Source: an uncultured Emergencia sp. (GTDB taxonomy: Bacteria > Bacillota > Clostridia > Peptostreptococcales > Anaerovoracaceae). From it: 30,991 nt of DNA. The position numbers and the translations under genes were made by a program. Where the stretch lies: contig CALLDR010000103.1 of the NCBI GenBank assembly GCA_937997955.1, positions 1-30,991 of the forward strand, given 5' to 3'. The stretch's first letter is position 1. Each line of letters begins with the position of its first letter. Positions 7,113-13,873 of this stretch are shown one piece after another. Under the pieces are notes generated by a model, which was not told where the DNA came from, ran no database searches, and was given only the letters and a program-made list of their open reading frames with translations.

Positions 7113-9578
7113 TTATCCTTTCTTCACGGTTCGATATGCTATGTTCGACCAACCACTGTAGTACGTCTTACCCTCAATGACCGTGTAAGCGCGCACTTTA
7201 TAATAATAGCGTTTGCCCTTCTTCAAAGACTTGGTGTTGTAGTAGCACTGTTTCTTGGTGGTAAAGTACTTCTTATACCCACTATTTTTCTTTTCAGAAC
7301 GATATACCTGATACCCTGTGACTGCTGAACCTTTCTTCGTCCATCTCACCTTGATATAGCGTCTACCCTTCTTATCCACGCCCTGGCTCGAAGACGCCTT
7401 AAGCCTCACCGACTTTGCGGCTTTGATCTTGGCCTCGGTACTGGTTTGGCCGGTGTCAGAGGAGGAAGGCTCTTTCGCGTCTTTCTTTTTAAATGTCGCT
7501 GATATCGTATGATTCTCCGTTACAGCCTCAAAGGTGTAAGAAGTCACCGCTCCTACGCTCTTGCCATCAACTAAAACATCCGCCACTTCATAGCCATCGT
7601 CAGGAGTGATGGTGAAAGTTTGAGATGAGCCGTATTTGATTTGAATGTTTCCAGCTGGGGAAACAGTACCGCCCTCATCTCTTGATACGTCCAATTGCAC
7701 AGACTTTGTCGAGTTCGAACTGTTATTGCCACTGCTTGTACTTCCGATTGAGGAAGGCTTTATATATCCGCATATGCTGCATTTATTCATATCATCAAAA
7801 TCATGTGCCGCATATCCATTTTTTTCTTTATCGGCCGTAATATCACAGCTTGGTGCTGTGCAGTTGTGCCAATGATAAACGTTACTAAAACTCCATTCTG
7901 AAGACCATACGTGTTCATGCTTTTCTTCTACAACCTTTGTTGCACCGCAAATACTGCAAAAATACTCCACCTTGGTGGTACTTCCAACAGGTTCATTACT
8001 TATTTTGATATCCCAACGATGCGTATATTGATCCGAGCTCAAATCCGTAGTTGCAACATAGTTTTCAACATTACACACATACTCTCCCCAGTTTTCCAAA
8101 TAACCCGCCAATTGATCAATATCAGGAATTCCGCATAATTCTAGCAAGCCATCGAAGACGTCTGCCTTTAGTTTTATCAGATCAAGCTGCGTCTCAATGA
8201 GCATCCTAAATTCTTCATCATCCTTACTCTCATAGTCGGGGCGCCAATCCGTATAGGCATCAAAATAAACGTACGAATCATACAACTTATTTGCACAAGC
8301 AAATTTCAATCCATACACTGCTGTCATAGTTCCATTCAAAACGTTATTTGCTATCTCAGTTCCCTTCTTTACCGAATTAAAGCACGACATTGCAGTAGAT
8401 ATGTTATCTATTGCCACATTAATGCTGTTTCCATATTTCCCATAAAAGAGCTTCTCATTTACTAAATCCATTATACCATTCTGAAAATATGTGGCTACCT
8501 CCTTTTGATATTTCGATAATATTCCCAAGTCGGCATCAGATATTTTTCTGTCGCCAGGCAAGAATGTTTCTGCCAAAGCAATGGTCGAATTTGCTGCATC
8601 TTTAGCCGCTTCTCTTTGCTGCTGAATTTTACTCGCATTGTTTGAGCGAATAAAAGTAGTCATCATAATTAGCTCAGCCTTCAGTTTAAGTATATTTTCA
8701 TCGTAATCCGAAACGTCACCTGTTATTAACTTATATAATTTGCTATCCTCTATACCTTCCACTTCGCCGGTAGAATCACATATAAATTTAATAAAAGTTT
8801 TAGCTTGATCAGGGGATAAAGTAGGTAAGTTATCAATAAATGCTGAGCTACAGTCTTTATTTACATTATGCTCACCATTCCCTGAATCATTGGCACTTGC
8901 ATTTCCATTTATAACAATATTTTTCACTCTGTGTTCATTTTTTCCTGCACATGTAGCCGAAGTAATCCCAATCCCACCATATCCAGTTGGCTCAACTTCG
9001 TAAGTAAATTTCAGATTACCGTCCACATAAACTGAGCATTCACCAGACGTAATGGTTACTTTCAAATGATGCCAAGCACCATCCTCCGATTCAGGTAGCG
9101 CCTCAATCACAAGATGATTATCACCTTTTTCCCTCACTAATGCAATATGATTGTAGTCCGGATCATTGTATATTTCGTTTCGAAAAGTATCTAATTCCAC
9201 CCCATAACCTTTCGAGCCATAAAACGCCATATCTCTTCCATCTAAAAGCTCGTAGTTCTGATCTGCATAAAAAGCTATCGTTATCCCATCCGCACCAGAA
9301 TCTTTGTTAGTTCCTGTATAATAATCCAACTCTATTTCAAAATCAGAATAATACAGTTTGCTATACCACATTGCTCCTTTCTCATCAAATAGATTTCTTG
9401 TCAAAACGAATTCCTCTTTATTTTCATCAAATGTAACGTCTTTTAATACCCATTCTCCGACATCATTATCCTGCACATTGTCTGGATCTTCAACTGCAAA
9501 CACTTCTAAAGAAAGTGACGCAAAGACCAATGCCAACCCACAAAAGATACTAATTGTTTTCTTTAGCAATTGATTCAT
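7113..9578 (-). CDS. Large secreted protein: L-type-lectin-like domain, Cys-rich zinc-ribbon-like segment, InlB-type repeat, Fn3-like end
   Basis: This 821-residue product starts MNQLLKKT after a GGAG site, with a signal peptide ending near VFA. An in-frame TTG five codons upstream overlaps the binding site and is unlikely. Residues about 40-230 look like a legume/L-type lectin fold (ADGITIAFYAD, GYGVELDTF, DPDYNHIALV, WHHLKVTI). A long helical region follows. Near residues 540-640 there are Cys pairs (CSICG twice, plus NCTAPSC) that look like small zinc ribbons. Residues about 650-720 form a divergent InlB-type B-repeat (TFTITPDDGYEVADVLVDG). The end is an Fn3-like module (GYQVYRSEKK, YYYKVRAY). 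No sortase signal is seen. The lectin and helical portion is visibly more A+T-rich than the 3' end, hinting at domain shuffling. Carbohydrate binding is inferred from fold resemblance only. Confidence 0.83.
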   Translation of the reverse strand: MNQLLKKTISIFCGLALVFASLSLEVFAVEDPDNVQDNDVGEWVLKDVTFDENKEEFVLTRNLFDEKGAMWYSKLYYSDFEIELDYYTGTNKDSGADGITIAFYADQNYELLDGRDMAFYGSKGYGVELDTFRNEIYNDPDYNHIALVREKGDNHLVIEALPESEDGAWHHLKVTITSGECSVYVDGNLKFTYEVEPTGYGGIGITSATCAGKNEHRVKNIVINGNASANDSGNGEHNVNKDCSSAFIDNLPTLSPDQAKTFIKFICDSTGEVEGIEDSKLYKLITGDVSDYDENILKLKAELIMMTTFIRSNNASKIQQQREAAKDAANSTIALAETFLPGDRKISDADLGILSKYQKEVATYFQNGIMDLVNEKLFYGKYGNSINVAIDNISTAMSCFNSVKKGTEIANNVLNGTMTAVYGLKFACANKLYDSYVYFDAYTDWRPDYESKDDEEFRMLIETQLDLIKLKADVFDGLLELCGIPDIDQLAGYLENWGEYVCNVENYVATTDLSSDQYTHRWDIKISNEPVGSTTKVEYFCSICGATKVVEEKHEHVWSSEWSFSNVYHWHNCTAPSCDITADKEKNGYAAHDFDDMNKCSICGYIKPSSIGSTSSGNNSSNSTKSVQLDVSRDEGGTVSPAGNIQIKYGSSQTFTITPDDGYEVADVLVDGKSVGAVTSYTFEAVTENHTISATFKKKDAKEPSSSDTGQTSTEAKIKAAKSVRLKASSSQGVDKKGRRYIKVRWTKKGSAVTGYQVYRSEKKNSGYKKYFTTKKQCYYNTKSLKKGKRYYYKVRAYTVIEGKTYYSGWSNIAYRTVKKG

Positions 9579-9595
9579 TCTTTTTCTCTCCAATT

Positions 9596-9721
9596 CTAAT
9601 TATTTTTTGTTATCGCAGACTTCGCTGCAACCCACTTTCCATAATAGGTCTTTCTATTAACCACCTTGTACGTCCGCACGCGTACGTAGTACTTCTTTTC
9701 ATTTCTACGTTTCTTCTCTAT
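9596..9721 (-). pseudogene. Remnant of the C-terminal Fn3-like module of another surface protein
   Basis: Hand translation of this interval gives 41 codons ending at TAG 9598-9596, including KKYYVRVRTYKVV and RKTYYGKWVAAKS. This matches the last strands of the Fn3-like modules ending the three neighbouring surface proteins (for example YYYKVRAYTVIEGKTYYSGW). It follows directly, and in the same frame, the TAG stop of the upstream membrane-protein gene. It has no start, no signal peptide and no upstream domains. The simplest reading is that an internal deletion removed most of a fifth surface gene. Stop read-through of the membrane protein is the less likely alternative. Confidence 0.7.
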
Positions 9722-10246
9722 CTACATCGACAAAATCCAATACTTCAAATAATACACAATGAGCACAAGCCCCACAGCTCCCGTTATGATTCCATAAAAA
9801 GCACAGAACCAGGTTCCCGTGCGTCTATTCTTGCTCAATGAGAAGTCAAACATAAAACAATATAAAGGGAATTCCTTTAACACTCCGGTCTTTCCTTCAA
9901 TATAGTCAACAACTACTTCTCCTTCATGATTATAGACTAGCCTATATATTTTTTGATAACATCTAATTGCGCATTTTCGGTGTATGTCAAAAACTTTATT
10001 CCATCGAATCGTCAGCATGATTGCAAGAACACCAGAAATAAGAACCAGCGCTATTAGCAGTAACAACGCTATGTTCTGTTTATATAAGCTTCCATCCGTT
10101 ATCAGCGTACCTACTACTCCTACCAAAACCAGATAAACGCGTAAAAAAGACAGTCTCTCATTTTCCACATGCCTTGCCTGGCTTAAGTTTTCGCTTACAC
10201 AATCCTGCAGCAGTTTCATTTCATTGACATTTTCTTTTGGCTCCAT
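9722..10246 (-). CDS. Small integral membrane protein of unknown function (about three transmembrane helices)
   Basis: The 174-residue protein has a charged amphipathic N-terminus, then two adjacent membrane segments (FLRVYLVLVGVVGTLI and ALLLLIALVLISGVLAIML), a ~65-residue soluble region and a last helix (YGIITGAVGLVLIVYYLKYW). I do not recognise the family; the layout is loosely like small two-helix membrane proteins seen beside conflict or surface loci, but no motif supports a firm name. AGGAG overlaps the stop of the upstream gene and the gap is 13 bp, so it is translated from the same message as the PPC-repeat protein. A helper role in export or anchoring of the surface proteins is possible from position alone. 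Confidence 0.7.
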   Translation of the reverse strand: MEPKENVNEMKLLQDCVSENLSQARHVENERLSFLRVYLVLVGVVGTLITDGSLYKQNIALLLLIALVLISGVLAIMLTIRWNKVFDIHRKCAIRCYQKIYRLVYNHEGEVVVDYIEGKTGVLKEFPLYCFMFDFSLSKNRRTGTWFCAFYGIITGAVGLVLIVYYLKYWILSM

Positions 10247-10259
10247 TTCAACCTTTCTC

Positions 10260-11708
10260 CTACAACTTAACCTTCTTCACCGTGCTGAAGCTTCCGTAGA
10301 TATATTCGCCGTCGCTGTTTTTCCTGTAGCCGCGAACCTTCACATAATAGGTCTTGCCTGTTTTATACGATCCTGTGGTATAGGTGCGCTTAGTCGTAGT
10401 ATACTTGTCCGCATTTTTGAACTTGGAGTTCGTCGCGACATAGATCTGATAGCCTTCAGCATTGGTACTCTTCGCCCATTTCAGATAAATACTCCTGTTG
10501 CCGCTCCAATTCTTCTTGGTCCGTTTGATCGTAGTGATCTTTCCCTTTGTCGGCGCTTTGGTGGTTGATGCCGTCAAAGTATAAGTGCCGCTGTCTCCAT
10601 TTGACCAGTATTTCTTCAATTGAATATAATAGGTTCCTGCCGATAATTTGTAGGTCCGCTTTAACGTTCCCTTCTTGGTATTGCTGTTCCAGCTTGTTGA
10701 AGCATACTTCAGCTGATTCCCTTCCGCATCGTAGATATACATGGTCAGGTCATCAAACTTTGATGGTACGCTGAATGTCACATTGCGCTTTGTCGGGATA
10801 CTGACTTTGAAAAAATCCGTATCATTCCCTATAGCCAACATGCCGGTCACCTTGTCACCGAGCTCTATGGACTGCGCCTGTTCTAACGAGTTATTGGGCT
10901 CCTTTTCAGTACTGCCGATATCCGTATAGGTCTGATCAAAGACATATTTCCCGTCTTGATATTCCCGCAGAAACTCCAAATAATACGTGCCCGGTTCCAG
11001 CGGTATCTCAAAAGCCTCTGTACCCATCTTTAAGTTGCTGTTCCATGAGAAATACCAAGACTTGATCTCATTTCCATCCTTGTCCAGAAGCTTCATATTC
11101 AGCCTGTCCATGTAGAATTTAAGATCATATTTAAACACGCCTGCTTTGCTGACATTTAATTTATATACATCCAGCTTATCGCCGCAAAACTCAGAAAGTA
11201 CTCCTGTAACCTTTGTAGTCAGCGGCAAAACATGGGCTGACGCCAACGAATCATCAAAAGTCGTATCCGTATTATATAAAGCCTCCGTCGTATAGCTCAT
11301 GGAGTATCCTGATGGATCGCAAATCCAATCTGGCTTTATTTCAATATAATATGTTCCTGGATTCAGCAGAACGCTGAAGTTCTCTGTCTTCTGGCCGGTA
11401 TCACTACGGTTTGAAACATATACATAATCATATTCATTCCCATCCGCATCTAAAAAGCTCACCATTGAATACCGCATAGACGTAATATACTTGATGCTCA
11501 ATTCCACAGAAGAGCCTGCCGGCACAGTATATCTATAGTAGTCCGCCTTGTTCTCATCTGTCAACGTCCCGCTGACATTTCCGCTGTCGCCCAGCGTTTT
11601 CGCGCCCGCCAGAGCGTTTCCTTCCGCTGCCCACGCAGGCACGGTCATCGATACACACAGTGCCAGCATGCAAAGCAGACTGACGGTTTTTCTTATCCAC
11701 AATCTCAT
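10260..11708 (-). CDS. Secreted protein with three PPC-type repeats and C-terminal Fn3-like module
   Basis: The 482-residue product begins MRLWIRKTVSLLCMLALCVS, a signal peptide cleaved near AWA. Three consecutive ~105-residue beta domains follow (DYYRYTVPAGSSVELSIKY; LDVYKLNVSKAGVFKYDL; DTDFFKVSIPTKRNVTFSV), each ending with a PGTYYIEI-like strand. They resemble the bacterial pre-peptidase C-terminal (PPC) domain. The last ~85 residues are an Fn3-like module (GYQIYVATNSKF, YYVKVRGYRK). No protease domain, anchor motif or lipobox is present. ATG 11708 is chosen because AGGAGG lies 6 bases before it and the signal peptide starts there; the 18 upstream codons have no binding site. It is the first gene of the four-gene surface unit, about 32 bases after the predicted transcription start. 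Confidence 0.83.
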   Translation of the reverse strand: MRLWIRKTVSLLCMLALCVSMTVPAWAAEGNALAGAKTLGDSGNVSGTLTDENKADYYRYTVPAGSSVELSIKYITSMRYSMVSFLDADGNEYDYVYVSNRSDTGQKTENFSVLLNPGTYYIEIKPDWICDPSGYSMSYTTEALYNTDTTFDDSLASAHVLPLTTKVTGVLSEFCGDKLDVYKLNVSKAGVFKYDLKFYMDRLNMKLLDKDGNEIKSWYFSWNSNLKMGTEAFEIPLEPGTYYLEFLREYQDGKYVFDQTYTDIGSTEKEPNNSLEQAQSIELGDKVTGMLAIGNDTDFFKVSIPTKRNVTFSVPSKFDDLTMYIYDAEGNQLKYASTSWNSNTKKGTLKRTYKLSAGTYYIQLKKYWSNGDSGTYTLTASTTKAPTKGKITTIKRTKKNWSGNRSIYLKWAKSTNAEGYQIYVATNSKFKNADKYTTTKRTYTTGSYKTGKTYYVKVRGYRKNSDGEYIYGSFSTVKKVKL

Positions 11709-11739
11709 GACATTCCTCCTAGATTTCTTTCTTTTTCGA

Positions 11740-11788
11740 CATCTACATATTAGCATACCCAACTGTCAAACGCATTGATCTGGGTTAA
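11740..11788 (-). promoter_or_regulatory. Promoter with FNR/Crp-like box upstream of the PPC/lectin operon
   Basis: On the minus strand the box TTAACCCAGATCAA (11788-11775) precedes an extended -10, TGCTAATAT (hexamer 11752-11747). Its centre is at -41.5 from the predicted start near 11740. There is no consensus -35 at the right distance, as expected for an activator-dependent promoter. A TTGACA at 11769-11764 is only 11 bp from the -10 hexamer and cannot serve as its -35 box. Box, spacing and flank copy the promoter at 5066-5114. Confidence 0.55.
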
Positions 11789-11807
11789 GACAACCAAAAA
11801 TACGCCG

Positions 11808-11834
11808 AAAAAAAGCAGGGCTGCTGCGCCCCGC
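11808..11834 (-). terminator. Rho-independent terminator of the Crp/Fnr regulator pair
   Basis: On the minus strand GCGGGGC pairs with GCCCTGC (7 bp, one G-T) around a 6-base loop and is followed by seven T residues. It begins 8 bp after the stop at 11842. It separates the regulator pair from the PPC-operon promoter just downstream. Confidence 0.75.
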
Positions 11835-11841
11835 ACGCGTA

Positions 11842-12432
11842 TCAGAATTCTGACGTTTCTCTCTCCGCGGCCAGCTGCCTGCGAATTCTGCTCAGACTTT
11901 CCGGCTCAATTCCCAGAAACGACGCGATGTCCTTATGCCGTACCACATCGATCAGGCCGTCGTAATTTTCCAGAAACCACAGATACCGCTTTTTCGCCCG
12001 CGAAAAACACATGACATGCTTCAATCTGACCCGTTCTTCCAGATTGCTCATGAGCATCCGGCTGCGCAGCCGCATAAGCTCCTCGCTTTCTTCCCCTATC
12101 CGCAAAAGTACCCTCGTTTCTATCTCGACATACGCAACATCCGTCACGGCCATCAGATTGACCACCGCAACGCCATGCAGCATATGTCCCGTTGTCATCG
12201 GCTCTCCTGGTCGATAAAGAAAAAAATCCGTCGTCTCCTCGCCATTCTCCAGAATATCATAGCCCCGGCAGATTCCCTCCATCAAAAAAAGCGTATTCCC
12301 CTGGCTTTCTCCTTCTCTGATGAGCAGTTCTCCTTTTTTCACTTTAATGATCCGCGCCGCCTCGCAAAGCTTTTCGACCAGCGCCTCACTTTTGATATCC
12401 AAAACGTCAGAAAAAAACTCGTCCAGCCTCAT
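11842..12432 (-). CDS. Crp/Fnr family transcriptional regulator (second of pair)
   Basis: The 196-residue protein has an N-terminal cyclic-nucleotide-binding-like beta barrel (residues ~25-115; KGELLIREGESQGNTLFLME, DFFLYRPGEPMTTG). A dimerisation helix follows, then a C-terminal winged helix whose recognition region is DIASFLGIEPESLSRIRRQL. No FNR-type N-terminal cysteine cluster is visible, so an iron-sulfur oxygen sensor is unlikely; the ligand is unknown. Its ATG overlaps the stop of the upstream paralogue as ATGA, and AGAGG lies 6 bases before it. It sits immediately beside a promoter with an FNR-like box, making it a candidate regulator of the surface operons. It closely resembles the neighbouring protein over its whole length, suggesting local duplication. 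Confidence 0.9.
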   Translation of the reverse strand: MRLDEFFSDVLDIKSEALVEKLCEAARIIKVKKGELLIREGESQGNTLFLMEGICRGYDILENGEETTDFFLYRPGEPMTTGHMLHGVAVVNLMAVTDVAYVEIETRVLLRIGEESEELMRLRSRMLMSNLEERVRLKHVMCFSRAKKRYLWFLENYDGLIDVVRHKDIASFLGIEPESLSRIRRQLAAERETSEF

Positions 12433-13022
12433 CTCTTTCCTCTCATTGTCTCCTTCTTCAAATTTCTCCGCATCCTGCTGAAGCCTTCCGGCGTCACATT
12501 CAGAAAGCTGGCAACATCCTTATGTCGAACCACATCGATCAATCCCGGGTATTCCCGCAAGAACCAGCAATAGCGTTCTTCCAGTCCCATCCCGCTAAGG
12601 ACATTTTTCATCTCCCGATGCTTCATAATCCCCTGCATCAAATACATATCATATACCTGAAACAGCTGGGGCCATTGATCACATAAATGCCGCATTGCCT
12701 CTGTCGAAAGCCGGACGCACAGACTATCTGTTACGGCTTCAACCGATATTTCCGCCGGTTCATCAAAGCGTTGACATGCCATAGCCGGCTCTCCCGGCCG
12801 AAATCCAAAGCAGTCCACGATTTCCTTTCCTTCCCCGTCCAAATAACATCCCTTAAACACCCCTTCCACGATCAAAGTGATCCATGCCTGCATCTCTCCC
12901 TGCCTGACGATAACCTCCCCTTTCGATATGCGGACAAAATGGGACTGGCCCGACAAAGTCCGCAGCAGCCCTTCATCTTCCGTTCGCAGAACATCTCTCC
13001 AAAATTTCTCGATTTTCTTCAA
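12429..13022 (-). CDS. Crp/Fnr family transcriptional regulator (first of pair)
   Basis: It has the same architecture as the downstream paralogue: effector-binding barrel (KGEVIVRQGEMQAWITLIVE, CFGFRPGEPAMA), long helix, and winged helix with DVASFLNVTPEGFSRMRRNL. I place the start at a TTG (13022-13020). A GGGGG ribosome binding site lies 7 bases upstream, and the resulting MKKIEKFWRDVL aligns with the paralogue's MRLDEFFSDVL. The length becomes 197 residues versus 196. The longer reading from ATG 13058 adds 12 codons with no binding site and would put an inverted repeat inside the coding region. It is the first gene of a two-gene operon, divergent from the XRE regulator. Confidence 0.88.
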   Translation of the reverse strand: MKKIEKFWRDVLRTEDEGLLRTLSGQSHFVRISKGEVIVRQGEMQAWITLIVEGVFKGCYLDGEGKEIVDCFGFRPGEPAMACQRFDEPAEISVEAVTDSLCVRLSTEAMRHLCDQWPQLFQVYDMYLMQGIMKHREMKNVLSGMGLEERYCWFLREYPGLIDVVRHKDVASFLNVTPEGFSRMRRNLKKETMRGKR

Positions 13023-13050
13023 AACATTTCCCCCGATATTTTCAAAGCTG

Positions 13051-13094
13051 TACAGCATTGCTGTAATTTACTGCACTGTTAAATGATCATTCAA
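13051..13094 (-). promoter_or_regulatory. Predicted promoter/operator of the Crp/Fnr pair
   Basis: On the minus strand TTGAAT (13094-13089) lies 18 bp from TAAATT (13070-13065). Two dyads are superimposed. TACAGC-ATT-GCTGTA (13051-13065) covers the -10 to +1 region. A near-perfect 16-bp palindrome with core ATGATCAT (13079-13094) covers the -35 region. Such placement suggests autoregulation or control by the divergent XRE protein. Confidence 0.4.
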
Positions 13095-13163
13095 AAGAAA
13101 CGGCGTCTGTTATATTCAAAAAGCATCAGATGAAGATTGCCGTCACAGATCGCTTTTTGCCCT

Positions 13164-13198
13164 TATAATTCTTTTACTTTTACTAATACTAATAGTAT
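13164..13198 (+). promoter_or_regulatory. Candidate -10 box and operator upstream of the XRE regulator
   Basis: A perfect TATAAT (13164-13169) is followed by the dyad ATACTA-A-TAGTAT (13186-13198), just after the expected transcription start. No good -35 box is seen. A dyad there would fit repression of its own gene by the XRE protein. The rest of the 13095-13266 spacer is A+T-rich with no other clear signal. Confidence 0.35.
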
Positions 13199-13266
13199 CA
13201 CATTGTTATCAAAATTTCCACTATTACTTACAATTCAAGTATTACATTAAGAAGAGGTGTCCCTTT

Positions 13267-13611
13267 ATGAAAGAAAAGAAACAAATCAACGTCCAGATCG
13301 GCGGCCGCATCAGGATTGCCCGGGAGGCCGCCGGATATACACAGGAACATTTTGCCGAGCTGATCGATGTTTCCGTTCAATATACGTCCGACCTGGAACG
13401 TGGTGTAGTCGGTACTTCCATTCCTACCCTGATCAAGATATGTGAGGCCCTCCACGTGTCCAGCGACTACCTTCTCTTTGGCCGCACTTCCGAAAACAAA
13501 GGCGAGGCTTCCCAAATCGCATCTGTCCTGATGACTCTGACGCCAGAACAGCTTGCCATTGTCCGCAAGGCTGTCCGCGTCACCCTGGAAGCTTTCCGCT
13601 GCGCCGACTGA
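13267..13611 (+). CDS. XRE family helix-turn-helix transcriptional regulator
   Basis: The 114-residue protein has a Cro/C1-type helix-turn-helix at residues ~12-66 (IRIAREAAGYTQEHFAELI, then VSVQYTSDLERGVVGTSIPT and ALHVSSDYLLFG). A short C-terminal helical tail may dimerise. It lacks a sensor domain. ATG 13267 follows an AAGAGGTG binding site. It is divergent from the Crp/Fnr pair with a ~240 bp shared regulatory region, and is followed by a strong terminator, so it is monocistronic. The target is unknown; local autoregulation is suggested by the dyad at 13186-13198. Confidence 0.9.
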   Translation: MKEKKQINVQIGGRIRIAREAAGYTQEHFAELIDVSVQYTSDLERGVVGTSIPTLIKICEALHVSSDYLLFGRTSENKGEASQIASVLMTLTPEQLAIVRKAVRVTLEAFRCAD

Positions 13612-13673
13612 TCAAAAGGAGCCCTCCGGGTTTCGCCGCGCCGGAAGACCAAAGGCTTTCTCTCAAAAAAAGA

Positions 13674-13727
13674 AGGAGAACCCTCTGCCTGCCCACTGGC
13701 AAGTCAGAGAGTTCTCCTGTTTTTTTC
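13674..13727. terminator. Bidirectional rho-independent terminator
   Basis: AGGAGAAC and GTTCTCCT arms, continued inward by CTCTG/CAGAG with one mismatch, form a long hairpin. It is followed on the plus strand by a run of T residues (13720-13726) and preceded by a run of A residues (13665-13671). It serves the XRE gene on plus and the tcdA-larE unit on minus. Confidence 0.85.
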
Positions 13728-13793
13728 CTTATAGATTCCCGCGGCTGCCCGCCAGGCGGCGCGCGTCACACTGTCTCGGGAAGGGAGGCTTCC

Positions 13794-13873
13794 CCATCAC
13801 CTTTCAGCTCCATCACTTTTCAGTCCCATCATCTTTCAGGCCCGTCACCTTTTGGCTCGTCACCCTTCAGCCC
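13794..13873. repeat. Five-copy 16-bp tandem repeat across the 3' end of tcdA
   Basis: Units follow the pattern CCRTCAYCTTTCAGBC (starts 13794, 13810, 13826, 13842, 13858). The last two units are more diverged. The tcdA stop codon lies in the third unit. Sixteen is not a multiple of three, so each copy is read in a different frame and copy changes would alter the protein tail. Confidence 0.75.

Noticed and set aside
11764..11769. TTGACA as the -35 box of the PPC-operon promoter
   Set aside because: It is only 11 bp from the extended -10, and the hexamer 16-17 bp downstream of it (TGTAGA/GTAGAT) is not a -10. The activator-type reading fits better and is matched at 5066-5114.
12429..13058. 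ATG 13058 as start of the first Crp/Fnr gene
   Set aside because: No ribosome binding site; the extra 12 residues do not align with the paralogue, while TTG 13022 has a good site and matching length.
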